A DNA stretch of 12,855 nucleotides from Tannerella sp. Its GTDB lineage: Bacteria > Bacteroidota > Bacteroidia > Bacteroidales > Tannerellaceae. The DNA lies in contig JAISTJ010000153.1 in NCBI GenBank assembly GCA_031272655.1, positions 1 to 12,855 on the forward strand. Reading direction: 5' to 3'. The number at the start of each line of letters is the position of its first letter. Position 1 is the first letter of the stretch. The translations under genes and the position numbers were made by a program. The notes beneath the pieces were generated by a model. The model was not told where the DNA came from, made no database searches, and saw nothing but the letters and a program-made list of their open reading frames with translations. Below, in pieces: positions 1 to 7,300 of the stretch.

Positions 1-270
1 AGCAAGGACAAAAATCAGAGCAGAAACGATTAAAAGAGGCTTGCGACCGTAACGGTCTGATATACTGCCTGAAAGCATCACTCCCAGCAAACAGCCGAGC
101 GTGGCGCAACTCATCACAATTCCCTGCATGACAGGCGAATCTGCTATCCCAAAAAATAATTCATAAAAGGGTTTTGCGCCGCCAATCACAACCCAGTCGT
201 AACCAAACAGCAACCCTCCCAAAGCAGCAGTAAACGTAACTGCAAGTAAATAAAATTTGTTATTCTTCAT
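1..270 (-). CDS. Sugar-porter MFS transporter, N-terminal part (cut by window edge)
   Basis: The first 90 codons are present; the rest lies beyond the left edge. The start is an ATG at 270-268, giving MKNNKFYLLAVTF. A first membrane segment carries GGLLFGYD (residues 18-25) followed by VVIGGA, which is the sugar-porter N-terminal signature. After a second hydrophobic stretch comes SDRYGRKPLL (71-80), the MFS loop 2-3 motif. Together these indicate an inner-membrane proton-coupled monosaccharide symporter of the XylE/AraE type. The start lies only 2 bases after the pruA stop, so the two genes are almost certainly co-transcribed and perhaps translationally coupled. With a GH127 arabinofuranosidase at the head of the run, L-arabinose is a reasonable substrate guess, but 90 residues cannot fix specificity. 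Confidence 0.9.
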   Translation of the reverse strand, partial: MKNNKFYLLAVTFTAALGGLLFGYDWVVIGGAKPFYELFFGIADSPVMQGIVMSCATLGCLLGVMLSGSISDRYGRKPLLIVSALIFVLA

Positions 271-272
271 AG

Positions 273-1901
273 TTATTCGGCAAGAAAGGGGTACCCATAA
301 TGCGTCGGAGGTACAAATGTCTCTTTTATAGTGCGGGGGTTTGTCCAGCGTACTAAATTGAGCGGTCCACCTGCCTTGTCGTTAGTGCCGGAGGCTCGAG
401 AACCGCCAAATGGCTGCTGTGCTATGACAGCGCCCGTAGGCTTGTCGTTGATATAGAAATTGCCGGCCGAATATCGAAGTATATCAAGCGCTTTCTGTAC
501 TGCAAAACGGTCGCGTGCAAATATCGAACCTGTTAATCCATAAAGCGATGTGCCGTCGCATAACCGTAATGTAGCCTCATAGTCAGCATCTTCATATACA
601 TATACAGTGATTACAGGACCAAATATCTCTTCGCGCATTGTCTTAAACTGTGGATCGGTAGTGAGTATTACAGTCGGTTCAATAAAATAACCGGTTGATT
701 TATCACCTTTTCCTCCGAAAATAATTTCAGCTTCCGAAGATTGTTTAGCATAATCTATATAACTCATAATGTTATCGAAAGACGCCTCGTCTATAACAGC
801 GTTCACAAAATTACTGAAATCTTGCGGGTTACCCATCTTTATTTCTTTGAGCATGTCGCCAACTTCGTCGTGTATCTGCTTCCAAAGCGAGCGCGGAATA
901 TATGCTCGCGAGCCGGCAGAACATTTTTGTCCCTGATACTCAAAAGCTCCACGAACAATGGAAGTTGAGACTTCAAGTGTTGGAGAGGAAGGATGAACGA
1001 AGATAAAATTTTTGCCGCCGGTCTCACCTACAATCTTAGGATACGAGCGGTAGGTCTCTAAGTTTGTGCCTATCTGCCGCCAGAGGGTGTTAAACGTAGC
1101 TGTCGAACCTGTGAAATGAAAACCCGCAAGCGCAGGACTGGCAGTTACGACCTTGCCAATGACACTACCTTGACCGGGTATGAAATTTACAACGCCATCC
1201 GGTAATCCGGCTTCCTGATATACCTTCATCAGCAAATAGTTAGAATGAATGGCAGTCGTAGAGGGCTTCCAGACAGCTGTGTTACCCATCATTGCCGGAC
1301 CCATACTAAGATTACCGGCTATGGACGTGAAATTAAACGGGCTGAGAGTGAATACAAAACCTTCTAAAGCCCGATATTCTAAGCGATTGAGTATGCCTTT
1401 GGCCGAATACGGCTGGTCGGCATAAAGCTGGCCGGCATAGAAAGCGCTGAATCGCAGAAAATCTATCAGCTCGCATGGCGCGTCAATCTCCGCTTGAAAA
1501 GGGCTTTTACTCTGTCCCAACATCAGCGAAGCATTGAGCAAATAACGATATTTGGTGGAAAAAAGTTCTGCTATGCGCATCATTACAGATGCACGCTCTG
1601 TCCATGGCAGTTCGGACCACTCTTTATGCGCTTTCGTAGCGGCGTCTATTGCTTGCTGCACTTCTTTCTCGCCCGCTTTGTGATAAGTGGCTATGACATG
1701 TCTATGGTCATGCGGCATCACTACTTTGCCGGTGTTACCTGTGCGTACCTCTTTTCCGCCGATTATCAGAGGAATATCCCATACTTCATTCGATAATTTT
1801 TTTATGGCTTCCTTAAGTTGGGCTCTCTCCGGAGTTCCCGGCGCATAAGATTTAACCGGCTCGTTTTCAGGCTTGTGAAATCTGTAAATTGAATTGTTCA
1901 T
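273..1901 (-). CDS. pruA: L-glutamate gamma-semialdehyde (1-pyrroline-5-carboxylate) dehydrogenase
   Basis: A 542-residue aldehyde dehydrogenase that oxidises glutamate semialdehyde/P5C to glutamate with NAD+, the last step of proline (and some hydroxyproline) catabolism in the cytoplasm. Length matches the single-domain ALDH4A1-like family (about 540), not the bifunctional PutA. Visible motifs: SPFNFTSIAGN (187-197), the cofactor lysine in WKPS (Lys212), FTGST (263-267), the general-base glutamate in GETGGKN (Glu293), the catalytic cysteine in GQKCSAG (Cys327), EEIFGPV (424-430), and the P5CDH-type aldehyde anchor loop FGGSRASGTNDKAGGP (498-513). The anchor loop separates this family from general ALDHs. 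The ATG at 1901-1899 gives a family-typical N-terminus. It sits 30 bases after the GH127 stop and 2 bases before the transporter, with no terminator between, so it looks like the middle gene of an operon. A proline catabolic gene inside a glycan locus is unusual. Confidence 0.95.
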   Translation of the reverse strand: MNNSIYRFHKPENEPVKSYAPGTPERAQLKEAIKKLSNEVWDIPLIIGGKEVRTGNTGKVVMPHDHRHVIATYHKAGEKEVQQAIDAATKAHKEWSELPWTERASVMMRIAELFSTKYRYLLNASLMLGQSKSPFQAEIDAPCELIDFLRFSAFYAGQLYADQPYSAKGILNRLEYRALEGFVFTLSPFNFTSIAGNLSMGPAMMGNTAVWKPSTTAIHSNYLLMKVYQEAGLPDGVVNFIPGQGSVIGKVVTASPALAGFHFTGSTATFNTLWRQIGTNLETYRSYPKIVGETGGKNFIFVHPSSPTLEVSTSIVRGAFEYQGQKCSAGSRAYIPRSLWKQIHDEVGDMLKEIKMGNPQDFSNFVNAVIDEASFDNIMSYIDYAKQSSEAEIIFGGKGDKSTGYFIEPTVILTTDPQFKTMREEIFGPVITVYVYEDADYEATLRLCDGTSLYGLTGSIFARDRFAVQKALDILRYSAGNFYINDKPTGAVIAQQPFGGSRASGTNDKAGGPLNLVRWTNPRTIKETFVPPTHYGYPFLAE

Positions 1902-1931
1902 TTCTTTTTGTATTTAAATTAATAATTATTT

Positions 1932-3938
1932 TTATTTCGTTTGCAGCAATGACGGCGGCAAAACGGGACGAGAAGCGGTAACATTCTGCGGCAGCCAGAC
2001 AGCCATCTCGCCGCTGCCGCGATGCGCCCATGCGTAATACGGAATCATCGTAAGGGTAGCTTCACGTGTCTGTAAAAGTCCTTCGTCATTGTAGGCAAGT
2101 ATCTGAATATCAGTCTTTATCTCATTAAGACCATACAGTTTATCGGACTTGTTTTCCACATGGAATTTTGGCTTTTGGCTCATCAACACGCTCAGCACGC
2201 TGAAATCATTATCGTTCCATTCAGCGCAATAAACCAACGGTCCGCGCTCAACCGAAACCTTGCCCCTGTCGGCTTCCACACTGTAATTTGCCTTCACAAG
2301 GCGTGGTTCCATATCAAAGTGAATATCAACGCGGTCGCCCTTTTTCCATGTCCTGTTAATAGCGAAATAGCCTTTTTCCAACTCGCCCTCGACATTCTGC
2401 CCATTGACTTTTATGCTGTAATTCAGCGACTTACCATCTGCATAACTGTATAGGTCGCTTGGGGTAACTTCTTCGCGCAGCCAGCCCGGAATGCGAATTT
2501 TCAGCGTGAAAGCTTGTTTGCCCGAAGGATTTACATCAATTCCTATATCGCCATTCCACGGATAATCGGCGGTTTGAACAAGTTTAATCTTTTTTCCTTT
2601 GACCGTAATTTCGGAAGTGTTACTCATAAAGAGATTGATATACAGCTCGTTATCGCGAACGGCATAGATGTATCCGGGCACGGATGGGATGAAGCGGCAC
2701 ACGTTGGAAGGGCAGCAGGCGCAGCCGAACCACGGTTGCCGCTTGTGCTGTCCGGTTGATTCAAGCGGGTTGGGGTAGAAAAAACTGCCGCCGTCAAGCG
2801 AGATGCCGGAGATAAGTCCGTTGTAGAGCGTCCTTTCAAGTACGTCAAAGTATTTCGATTCGCCGTGAAGCAGGAACAGTCGGTAGTTCCAGTAAACATT
2901 GCCGATAGCGGCGCATGTCTCGCAATAGGCGGACAAATTGGGTAGTTCGTAGTTCCGGCCGAAAGCCTCGCCGCGGTTTGTTGCGCCGATGCCGCCGGTG
3001 ATGTACAGTTTCTTTGATACGACATTGTCCCAGATGCGGTCTATGGCGTTAATATATGCCGTATCGCCCGTCAGCGCGGCTACGTCGGCTATTCCGGAAT
3101 ACATGTACGCGGCGCGGACGGCGTGCCCTACGGCTTCGTCTTGCTCAAGCACGGGCTTGTGTGCCTGACTGTATGCGTCGCGGCGTTCGGTCGTGCCACG
3201 ACGTTCGATGAAAAATTTTGCGAGGTTGAGATATTTTTTTTCGCCCGTTACGGTGTAAAGCTTCGCAAGTCCCATCTCGGCAATCTGATGTCCGGGCACG
3301 CGGATGAGTTTGCCGGGTGCGTCGCCGATCTCGCGTTCTACACAGTCGGCGTATTTTATCGCTATATCAAGGAAGTTGCGCTTACCGGTAGCCTGATAAT
3401 GAGCTACTGCCGCTTCAAGCAGGTGCCCGAGGTTGTAAAACTCATGGCTGAGGTCTTCAACTTTCTCCCAACGCTTGCTGCCGGCCCACTCGTGCGGGCG
3501 CTTCGGGTTCATCGTCCGCGCGGTATAAAGGTAACCGTCAGGCTCTTGCGCCGCAGATACTATCTTAAGCACGCTGTCAATGTATTTATCCAACTTCTTG
3601 TCGGGAAAAGTCTGCATTGAGTAACTCGCCCCCTCAATCGTTTTATAAACGTCGGTGTCGTCAAAAGAATATCCCGTAACAAGGTATTCCTCGCTTGGAT
3701 GCGCCGCCTTGACAAAATTTTCATAGCGTCCGGTCTCTTCGCACTTGCTGAAAGCCAGCGGAATAGTTACCTCGCGGCTTGCCTTGAGACGCTGCCCCCA
3801 AAAGGCATCCGTAACTTTTACGGCGGTAAACGGCACGGGAGTGATAGGATATCCGCCTTTTGCGTCGCCCGCTTTCTGCGCTTGTATGCAGTGAGCTAAA
3901 ACGCTGACAGTCAAAAAAATAAGTCCAACTTTTCTCAT
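1932..3938 (-). CDS. GH127 family beta-L-arabinofuranosidase (DUF1680), exported
   Basis: A 668-residue glycoside hydrolase of family GH127 (formerly DUF1680). The founding member, Bifidobacterium HypBA1, removes terminal beta-L-arabinofuranose from hydroxyproline-linked arabino-oligosaccharides using a zinc-bound cysteine nucleophile. Residues 1-20 form a signal peptide (hydrophobic core, then CIQA before QKAG). The (alpha/alpha)6 domain follows, with DTDVYKTIEGASY (94-106) and QEPDGYLYTAR (131-141). The active-site set is present: Glu324 in NRGEAFG (acid/base equivalent), Glu340 and Cys342 in YCETCAAIGN, and Cys408/Cys409 in CACCPSN. Spacing between these matches HypBA1 Glu322, Glu338, Cys340, Cys417 and Cys418. 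A C-terminal beta region completes the protein. Start is the ATG at 3938-3936. It heads the minus-strand run, is divergent from susC, and likely acts in the periplasm or at the surface. Activity on beta-L-Araf is a family inference; some DUF1680 relatives differ. Confidence 0.92.
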   Translation of the reverse strand: MRKVGLIFLTVSVLAHCIQAQKAGDAKGGYPITPVPFTAVKVTDAFWGQRLKASREVTIPLAFSKCEETGRYENFVKAAHPSEEYLVTGYSFDDTDVYKTIEGASYSMQTFPDKKLDKYIDSVLKIVSAAQEPDGYLYTARTMNPKRPHEWAGSKRWEKVEDLSHEFYNLGHLLEAAVAHYQATGKRNFLDIAIKYADCVEREIGDAPGKLIRVPGHQIAEMGLAKLYTVTGEKKYLNLAKFFIERRGTTERRDAYSQAHKPVLEQDEAVGHAVRAAYMYSGIADVAALTGDTAYINAIDRIWDNVVSKKLYITGGIGATNRGEAFGRNYELPNLSAYCETCAAIGNVYWNYRLFLLHGESKYFDVLERTLYNGLISGISLDGGSFFYPNPLESTGQHKRQPWFGCACCPSNVCRFIPSVPGYIYAVRDNELYINLFMSNTSEITVKGKKIKLVQTADYPWNGDIGIDVNPSGKQAFTLKIRIPGWLREEVTPSDLYSYADGKSLNYSIKVNGQNVEGELEKGYFAINRTWKKGDRVDIHFDMEPRLVKANYSVEADRGKVSVERGPLVYCAEWNDNDFSVLSVLMSQKPKFHVENKSDKLYGLNEIKTDIQILAYNDEGLLQTREATLTMIPYYAWAHRGSGEMAVWLPQNVTASRPVLPPSLLQTK

Positions 3939-3960
3939 AATTTTATACTTAAATCAGATG

Positions 3961-3968
3961 CAAAAATA
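3961..3968 (-). promoter_or_regulatory. Possible -7 box of the GH127-pruA-transporter run
   Basis: Read on the minus strand this is TATTTTTG, an exact fit to the Bacteroidetes -7 consensus TAnnTTTG. It lies 22 bases before the GH127 ATG, a spacing similar to that seen for queA in this window. No good TTTG -33 box lies 19-21 bases upstream, so the call rests on one element in an AT-rich area. Confidence 0.45.
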
Positions 3969-3987
3969 ATATTTTTTTTCAAATAAA

Positions 3988-4018
3988 ATTGTTTATTCAA
4001 AAACTATGTTTATATTTG
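3988..4018 (+). promoter_or_regulatory. Near-consensus Bacteroidetes promoter (-33 / -7), plus strand
   Basis: The -33 element is ATTG at 3988-3991 and the -7 element is TATATTTG at 4011-4018, with a 19-base spacer. This matches the TTTG-N19-TAnnTTTG pattern of the primary Bacteroidetes sigma factor apart from one base in the -33 box. Initiation would fall near 4024-4026. The next large gene is susC, whose start is about 365 bases further on, so the transcript would have a long leader carrying the repeats and the hairpin at 4314-4344. It could instead serve the short ORF at 4033. Confidence 0.6.
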
Positions 4019-4030
4019 CCGCCAAATATA
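4011..4030. promoter_or_regulatory. 8-4-8 dyad overlapping the promoter
   Basis: TATATTTG (4011-4018) and CAAATATA (4023-4030) are perfect reverse complements around the spacer CCGC. The left arm is the -7 box of the plus promoter and the right arm covers the likely start site, the position expected of a repressor operator. Because of the symmetry, the right arm read on the minus strand is also TATATTTG, a second possible -7 box pointing at GH127. Both explanations fit; the sequence alone does not choose. Confidence 0.45.
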
Positions 4031-4120
4031 TCATGCGAAAAATGAGATTGTACTTGCCTGAATATGATGATTACTCCCTTGAATACAGGAATGTCGCCTG
4101 TCCGAAAACAATCGCGCCCC

Positions 4121-4194
4121 GTCATTACGAGGCGTGCGGGACTTCGTTCATGCAAGTATCCCGTCATTGCGAGGCACGAAGCAATCCAGAATCC
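4121..4194. repeat. Dispersed REP-like repeat, two degenerate copies
   Basis: GTCATTACGAGG at 4121-4132 and GTCATTGCGAGG at 4163-4174 match at 11 of 12 bases. The second copy continues with GAAGCAATCCAGAAT (4178-4192), and its ATTGC/GCAAT arms can form a small hairpin. This is the familiar intergenic repeat whose translation gives RHCEARSNPE peptides in many bacterial genomes. A third copy of both halves is found at 9515-9569. Confidence 0.75.
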
Positions 4195-4243
4195 TTAACA
4201 AACATTACGTTAAATAATTTGCAAATCCCGTCTATTTTGATAA

Positions 4244-4266
4244 ACACACACACACACACACACACA
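4244..4266. repeat. Dinucleotide microsatellite (AC)11
   Basis: Eleven uninterrupted AC units plus a final A. Dinucleotide tracts this long are uncommon in bacterial chromosomes and are prone to slippage. It lies in the putative susC leader, outside any trusted coding region, so length change would alter spacing rather than a reading frame. Confidence 0.9.
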
Positions 4267-4276
4267 ATTATATAAC

Positions 4277-4286
4277 TCGCGCGCGA
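4277..4286. repeat. TCGCGCGCGA palindrome
   Basis: A perfect 10-base palindrome of alternating CG, 11 bases after the AC tract. Both are alternating purine-pyrimidine runs, the class that most readily adopts left-handed DNA under supercoiling. It could also be a symmetric protein site. Confidence 0.6.
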
Positions 4287-4313
4287 AAGAAAATAATTGT
4301 ATATTAAAATACA

Positions 4314-4344
4314 GAGGCGACTTCACACAAAATGAAGCCGCCTT
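4314..4344 (+). terminator. Attenuator-like hairpin upstream of susC
   Basis: AGGCGACTTCA (4315-4325) pairs with TGAAGCCGCCT (4333-4343) around the 7-base loop CACAAAA, with one A-C mismatch; a G-T pair may extend it at 4314/4344. A T-rich stretch (TTGCTTTAT) follows, so it resembles an intrinsic terminator on the plus strand. It sits 45 bases before the susC ATG and downstream of the only strong plus promoter seen. It could attenuate susC, end a short upstream transcript, or protect a processed susC 5' end. Confidence 0.55.
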
Positions 4345-4388
4345 TGCTTTATGTAATCTAAAATATTAATTCTTAAAAAAAACAAAAA

Positions 4389-7300
4389 ATGAACAAGAAA
4401 AGCATTTTACACAAAAAGGAAAGGGGAACATGGCGCAAAGCATTGAGCCTGTTGTGCATCCTCAGTATGTGTTCGCTGACTGTCATGGCTCAAAAAAAGC
4501 CTGTCAGCGGCAAGGTGACGGATTCGTCAGGCGAAACCGTCATTGGAGCTAACGTGGTGGAAAAAGGCACCACGAACGGCATCTCTACCGACGAGAACGG
4601 TAATTTCACCCTTCAGGTCGGCCCGAATGCCGTAATAGTCGTGTCGTATATCGGCTATTCGACACAGGAGATTACCGTCGGCAGTCAGACGTCCTTCAAC
4701 ATCGTCCTCAAGGAAGACAATCTGGCGCTCGACGAGGTTGTAGTAATCGGTTACGGTACCGCCAAGAAACGAGACCTGACGGGCGCCATCTCGACCGTTA
4801 AAACCGACAAGCTGATAGCCGAAGCGCCCAAGACGGTTCAGGACTTGCTAAGAGCCAACTCGGCAGGTCTCTACACCACGATGGGCAGCAACGCCAAAGG
4901 CAATGCCTCCATGCAGATTCGAGGCAACAACTCTTTGAAAGCAGGCTCGTCGCCGCTGTTGGTGCTCGACGGCGTCATCTATGAAGGCGCTCTCGAAGAC
5001 GTCAACCCCGCCGACATCGAGTCCATTGACATCCTCAAAGACGCCAGCTCGTCGGCTGTCTATGGTGCGAAATCGGCTAATGGTGTGATAGTTATCAACA
5101 CCAAGAAAGGGCAATCGGGCAAACCCGTTATCAACTTCAACGCCAATGTGGGCTTTGTTGAGACGGCTGACCTCGAAGACGTCTTCAACGGTAAGGAATT
5201 TCTTGATTTCCGAACCGACTATGAAGAAGGACGCCGCACGGAGTCTTATCTCGCCGAGCATCCCGAAATGTTCCGCGACCCGCGCACATTGAGCCGTGTA
5301 AGTCAGCTTGACTGGTACAACTACGACCAAAGCTCACCCGTATCGTCGGTTACGGAACAGCAGTTGCTCACTGCCTACCTGACGCGACTTGAACTCAAAG
5401 CGCCTGAAATTGAGAACTTTCTTAACGGCATAGAAACTCACTGGCCTGACGCCGTGCTGCAAAGAGGTCTCCAACAGGATTATACGGCAAGCATTTCGGG
5501 ACGTACCGACAACGTATCTTACTATTGGTCAGGTGGTTATGCCGATCGCGAAGGTATAGTCGTGGGCGATGCTTTCAAAGTGTTCCGCACCAGACTGAAC
5601 CTCGAATCGAAAATAACAAACTTCCTGAGCGTCGGCATCAATACAAACTTCTCGCAACGAGACGAAAGTGCTATGCCATGTTCGTGGGGAAGCATGGTGT
5701 TACTCACTCCTTACACCAAGAGCGAGCTTAACAACCCCGATGCAGAGCCGTTTTTGCAGAAGTACCCTTCGTATGAAACGCAGTCGCCCGACCCGTTTTT
5801 CGACAACCTCTATCGCGACCGCAAAAAACTATATAACACCCTCAATTCCAATATCTATGCGCGTATAACCCTGCCTTTCGGATTTGAATTTCAAAGCAAT
5901 TTCATACCGCGATACGAATGGTACGAGTATTACAACCACGATTCCTCAAAGCATTTTGAATGGGCTACAAAGGGAGGGGAATCAACACGTTTTACCTCAA
6001 AAACCTATTCATGGCAAAATGACAATATCCTGCGTTGGAAGAAGGATTTCAATCAAATACACAACTTCGAGGTAACGCTTCTTGCCAATGCCGAGAAATA
6101 TCAATATTGGAGCCAACAGATTACCAACAAAGGTTATTCGCCGAGCGATGTGCTTGGTTATCACCGCGTTCAGGCAGGAACAATACCGCTTAACGAGAGT
6201 AATGATGAGGTACAGACAGGTGATGCGTTGATGGCGCGTCTGTTCTACTCGTTTTCAAATAAGTACCTGTTGACCGCTTCTGTGCGTCGCGACGGTTATT
6301 CGGCTTTCGGACAGCTCTATCCGCGCGCTACGTTCCCATCGTTGGCGCTTGGGTGGGTTTTCTCTTCGGAAAAGTTCGCCGAATCGCTGCGGGACTGGCT
6401 TTCGTACGGTAAACTGCGTTTCTCGTGGGGCGCCAACGGTAACCGCGACATCGGACGTTACGTCGCGCTTTCCGACATGGTGTCGGGCGCTCATCCGTAT
6501 ATTGACCAGAACGGCAACGTTTACGTAACATCCCAACTTTATGTTAACCGTATGTCTAACAAGGGATTAAAGTGGGAAAGCACCGCCGCTTACAATCTTG
6601 GTCTCGACTTTTCGCTCTTTGGCGACAAGCTCAGCGGCTCAATCGAAGGCTATCTTTCGCGCACTCGCGACCTGCTTGTGGAGCGCTCGCTGCCCGAAAT
6701 AACAGGTTTCAGCAGTGTTTGGGCGAATCTTGGCTCGGTAGCCAACAAAGGTCTGGAAATCACGCTCAACGCAACGCCCGTGTCTAACAATGACATTACG
6801 TGGAACACGTCGTTCATCTTCTCGCTCAACCGTCGTAAAATAGTTCACCTTTACGGCGATATGGTTGATGTGGTTGACGCCAACGGTAACGTGATTGGTC
6901 AAAAAGAAGCCGATGACGTTGGTAATCAGTGGTTTATAGGACATGACCCCGACCAGATTTGGAACTATGTACGCAATGGCGTTTGGCAAGTGGAAGAAAC
7001 GGAGGAAGCAAGCAAATACGGCTGCCAGCCAGGCGACTTCAAATATGTGGACCAGAACAACGACGGAGTGCTGACAAACGAAGACAAAGTATTTCAGGGC
7101 TATTTCACACCGCGTTTCCGCTGGACATGGCGCAACGAGGTTACTTTCCTGAAAAACTTCTCGGTCTCGGCTATGATGTACTCATACTGGGGGCATTACG
7201 ACAGCTTCGACCTTGCCGCCAACGCACGCTCTTTCCCCGACAGGCGTTCGGAATACAAAATTCCGCACTGGACGCCTGAAAACCGCCTTGAGGACTATGC

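Larger units (their letters stand above)
4033..4275 (+). other. Doubtful short ORF, possible gene remnant behind a promoter
   Basis: An ATG at 4033 begins 15 bases after the -7 box and opens an 80-codon frame ending in TAA at 4273-4275. The first part reads MRKMRLYLPEYDDYSLEYRN and looks protein-like but is not recognised. The middle reads RHCEARSNPE, a well-known artefact peptide that arises from translating the dispersed repeat at 4163-4192. The end, HTHTHTHT, is the translated AC microsatellite. The most likely reading is that the second half is not a real protein. The first 25 or so codons could be the broken 5' end of a lost gene, or nothing. Confidence 0.25.
3939..4388. other. 450-base divergent intergenic region of the PUL
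   Basis: This gap between the GH127 start (minus) and the susC start (plus) is crowded with signals that are listed separately: a minus -7 box, a plus-strand promoter with an overlapping dyad, two degenerate copies of a dispersed repeat, an (AC)11 tract, a CG palindrome and a hairpin before susC. In addition, ATTTGCAAAT at 4217-4226 is a perfect 10-base palindrome that could be a small operator or chance. No regulator gene, tRNA or convincing conserved protein is seen here. Confidence 0.7.

Noticed and set aside
1902..1931. Separate promoter for pruA in the gap after GH127
   Set aside because: The 30-base gap is AT-rich but holds no TAnnTTTG match and no terminator; read-through from GH127 is simpler.
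3234..3241. Eight-A run (minus strand) in GH127 as a programmed frameshift site
   Set aside because: The frame continues intact to a full-length, family-sized protein, and the run simply encodes Glu-Lys-Lys in a variable loop.
3870..3938. GH127 as a lipoprotein (Cys17 in the signal region)
   Set aside because: The residues before Cys17 are LAH, which is not an acceptable lipobox; a type I signal peptide ending at CIQA fits better.
4006..4032. Start at the ATG at 4006 for the short ORF
   Set aside because: It precedes the -7 box at 4011-4018 and would be upstream of the predicted transcript.
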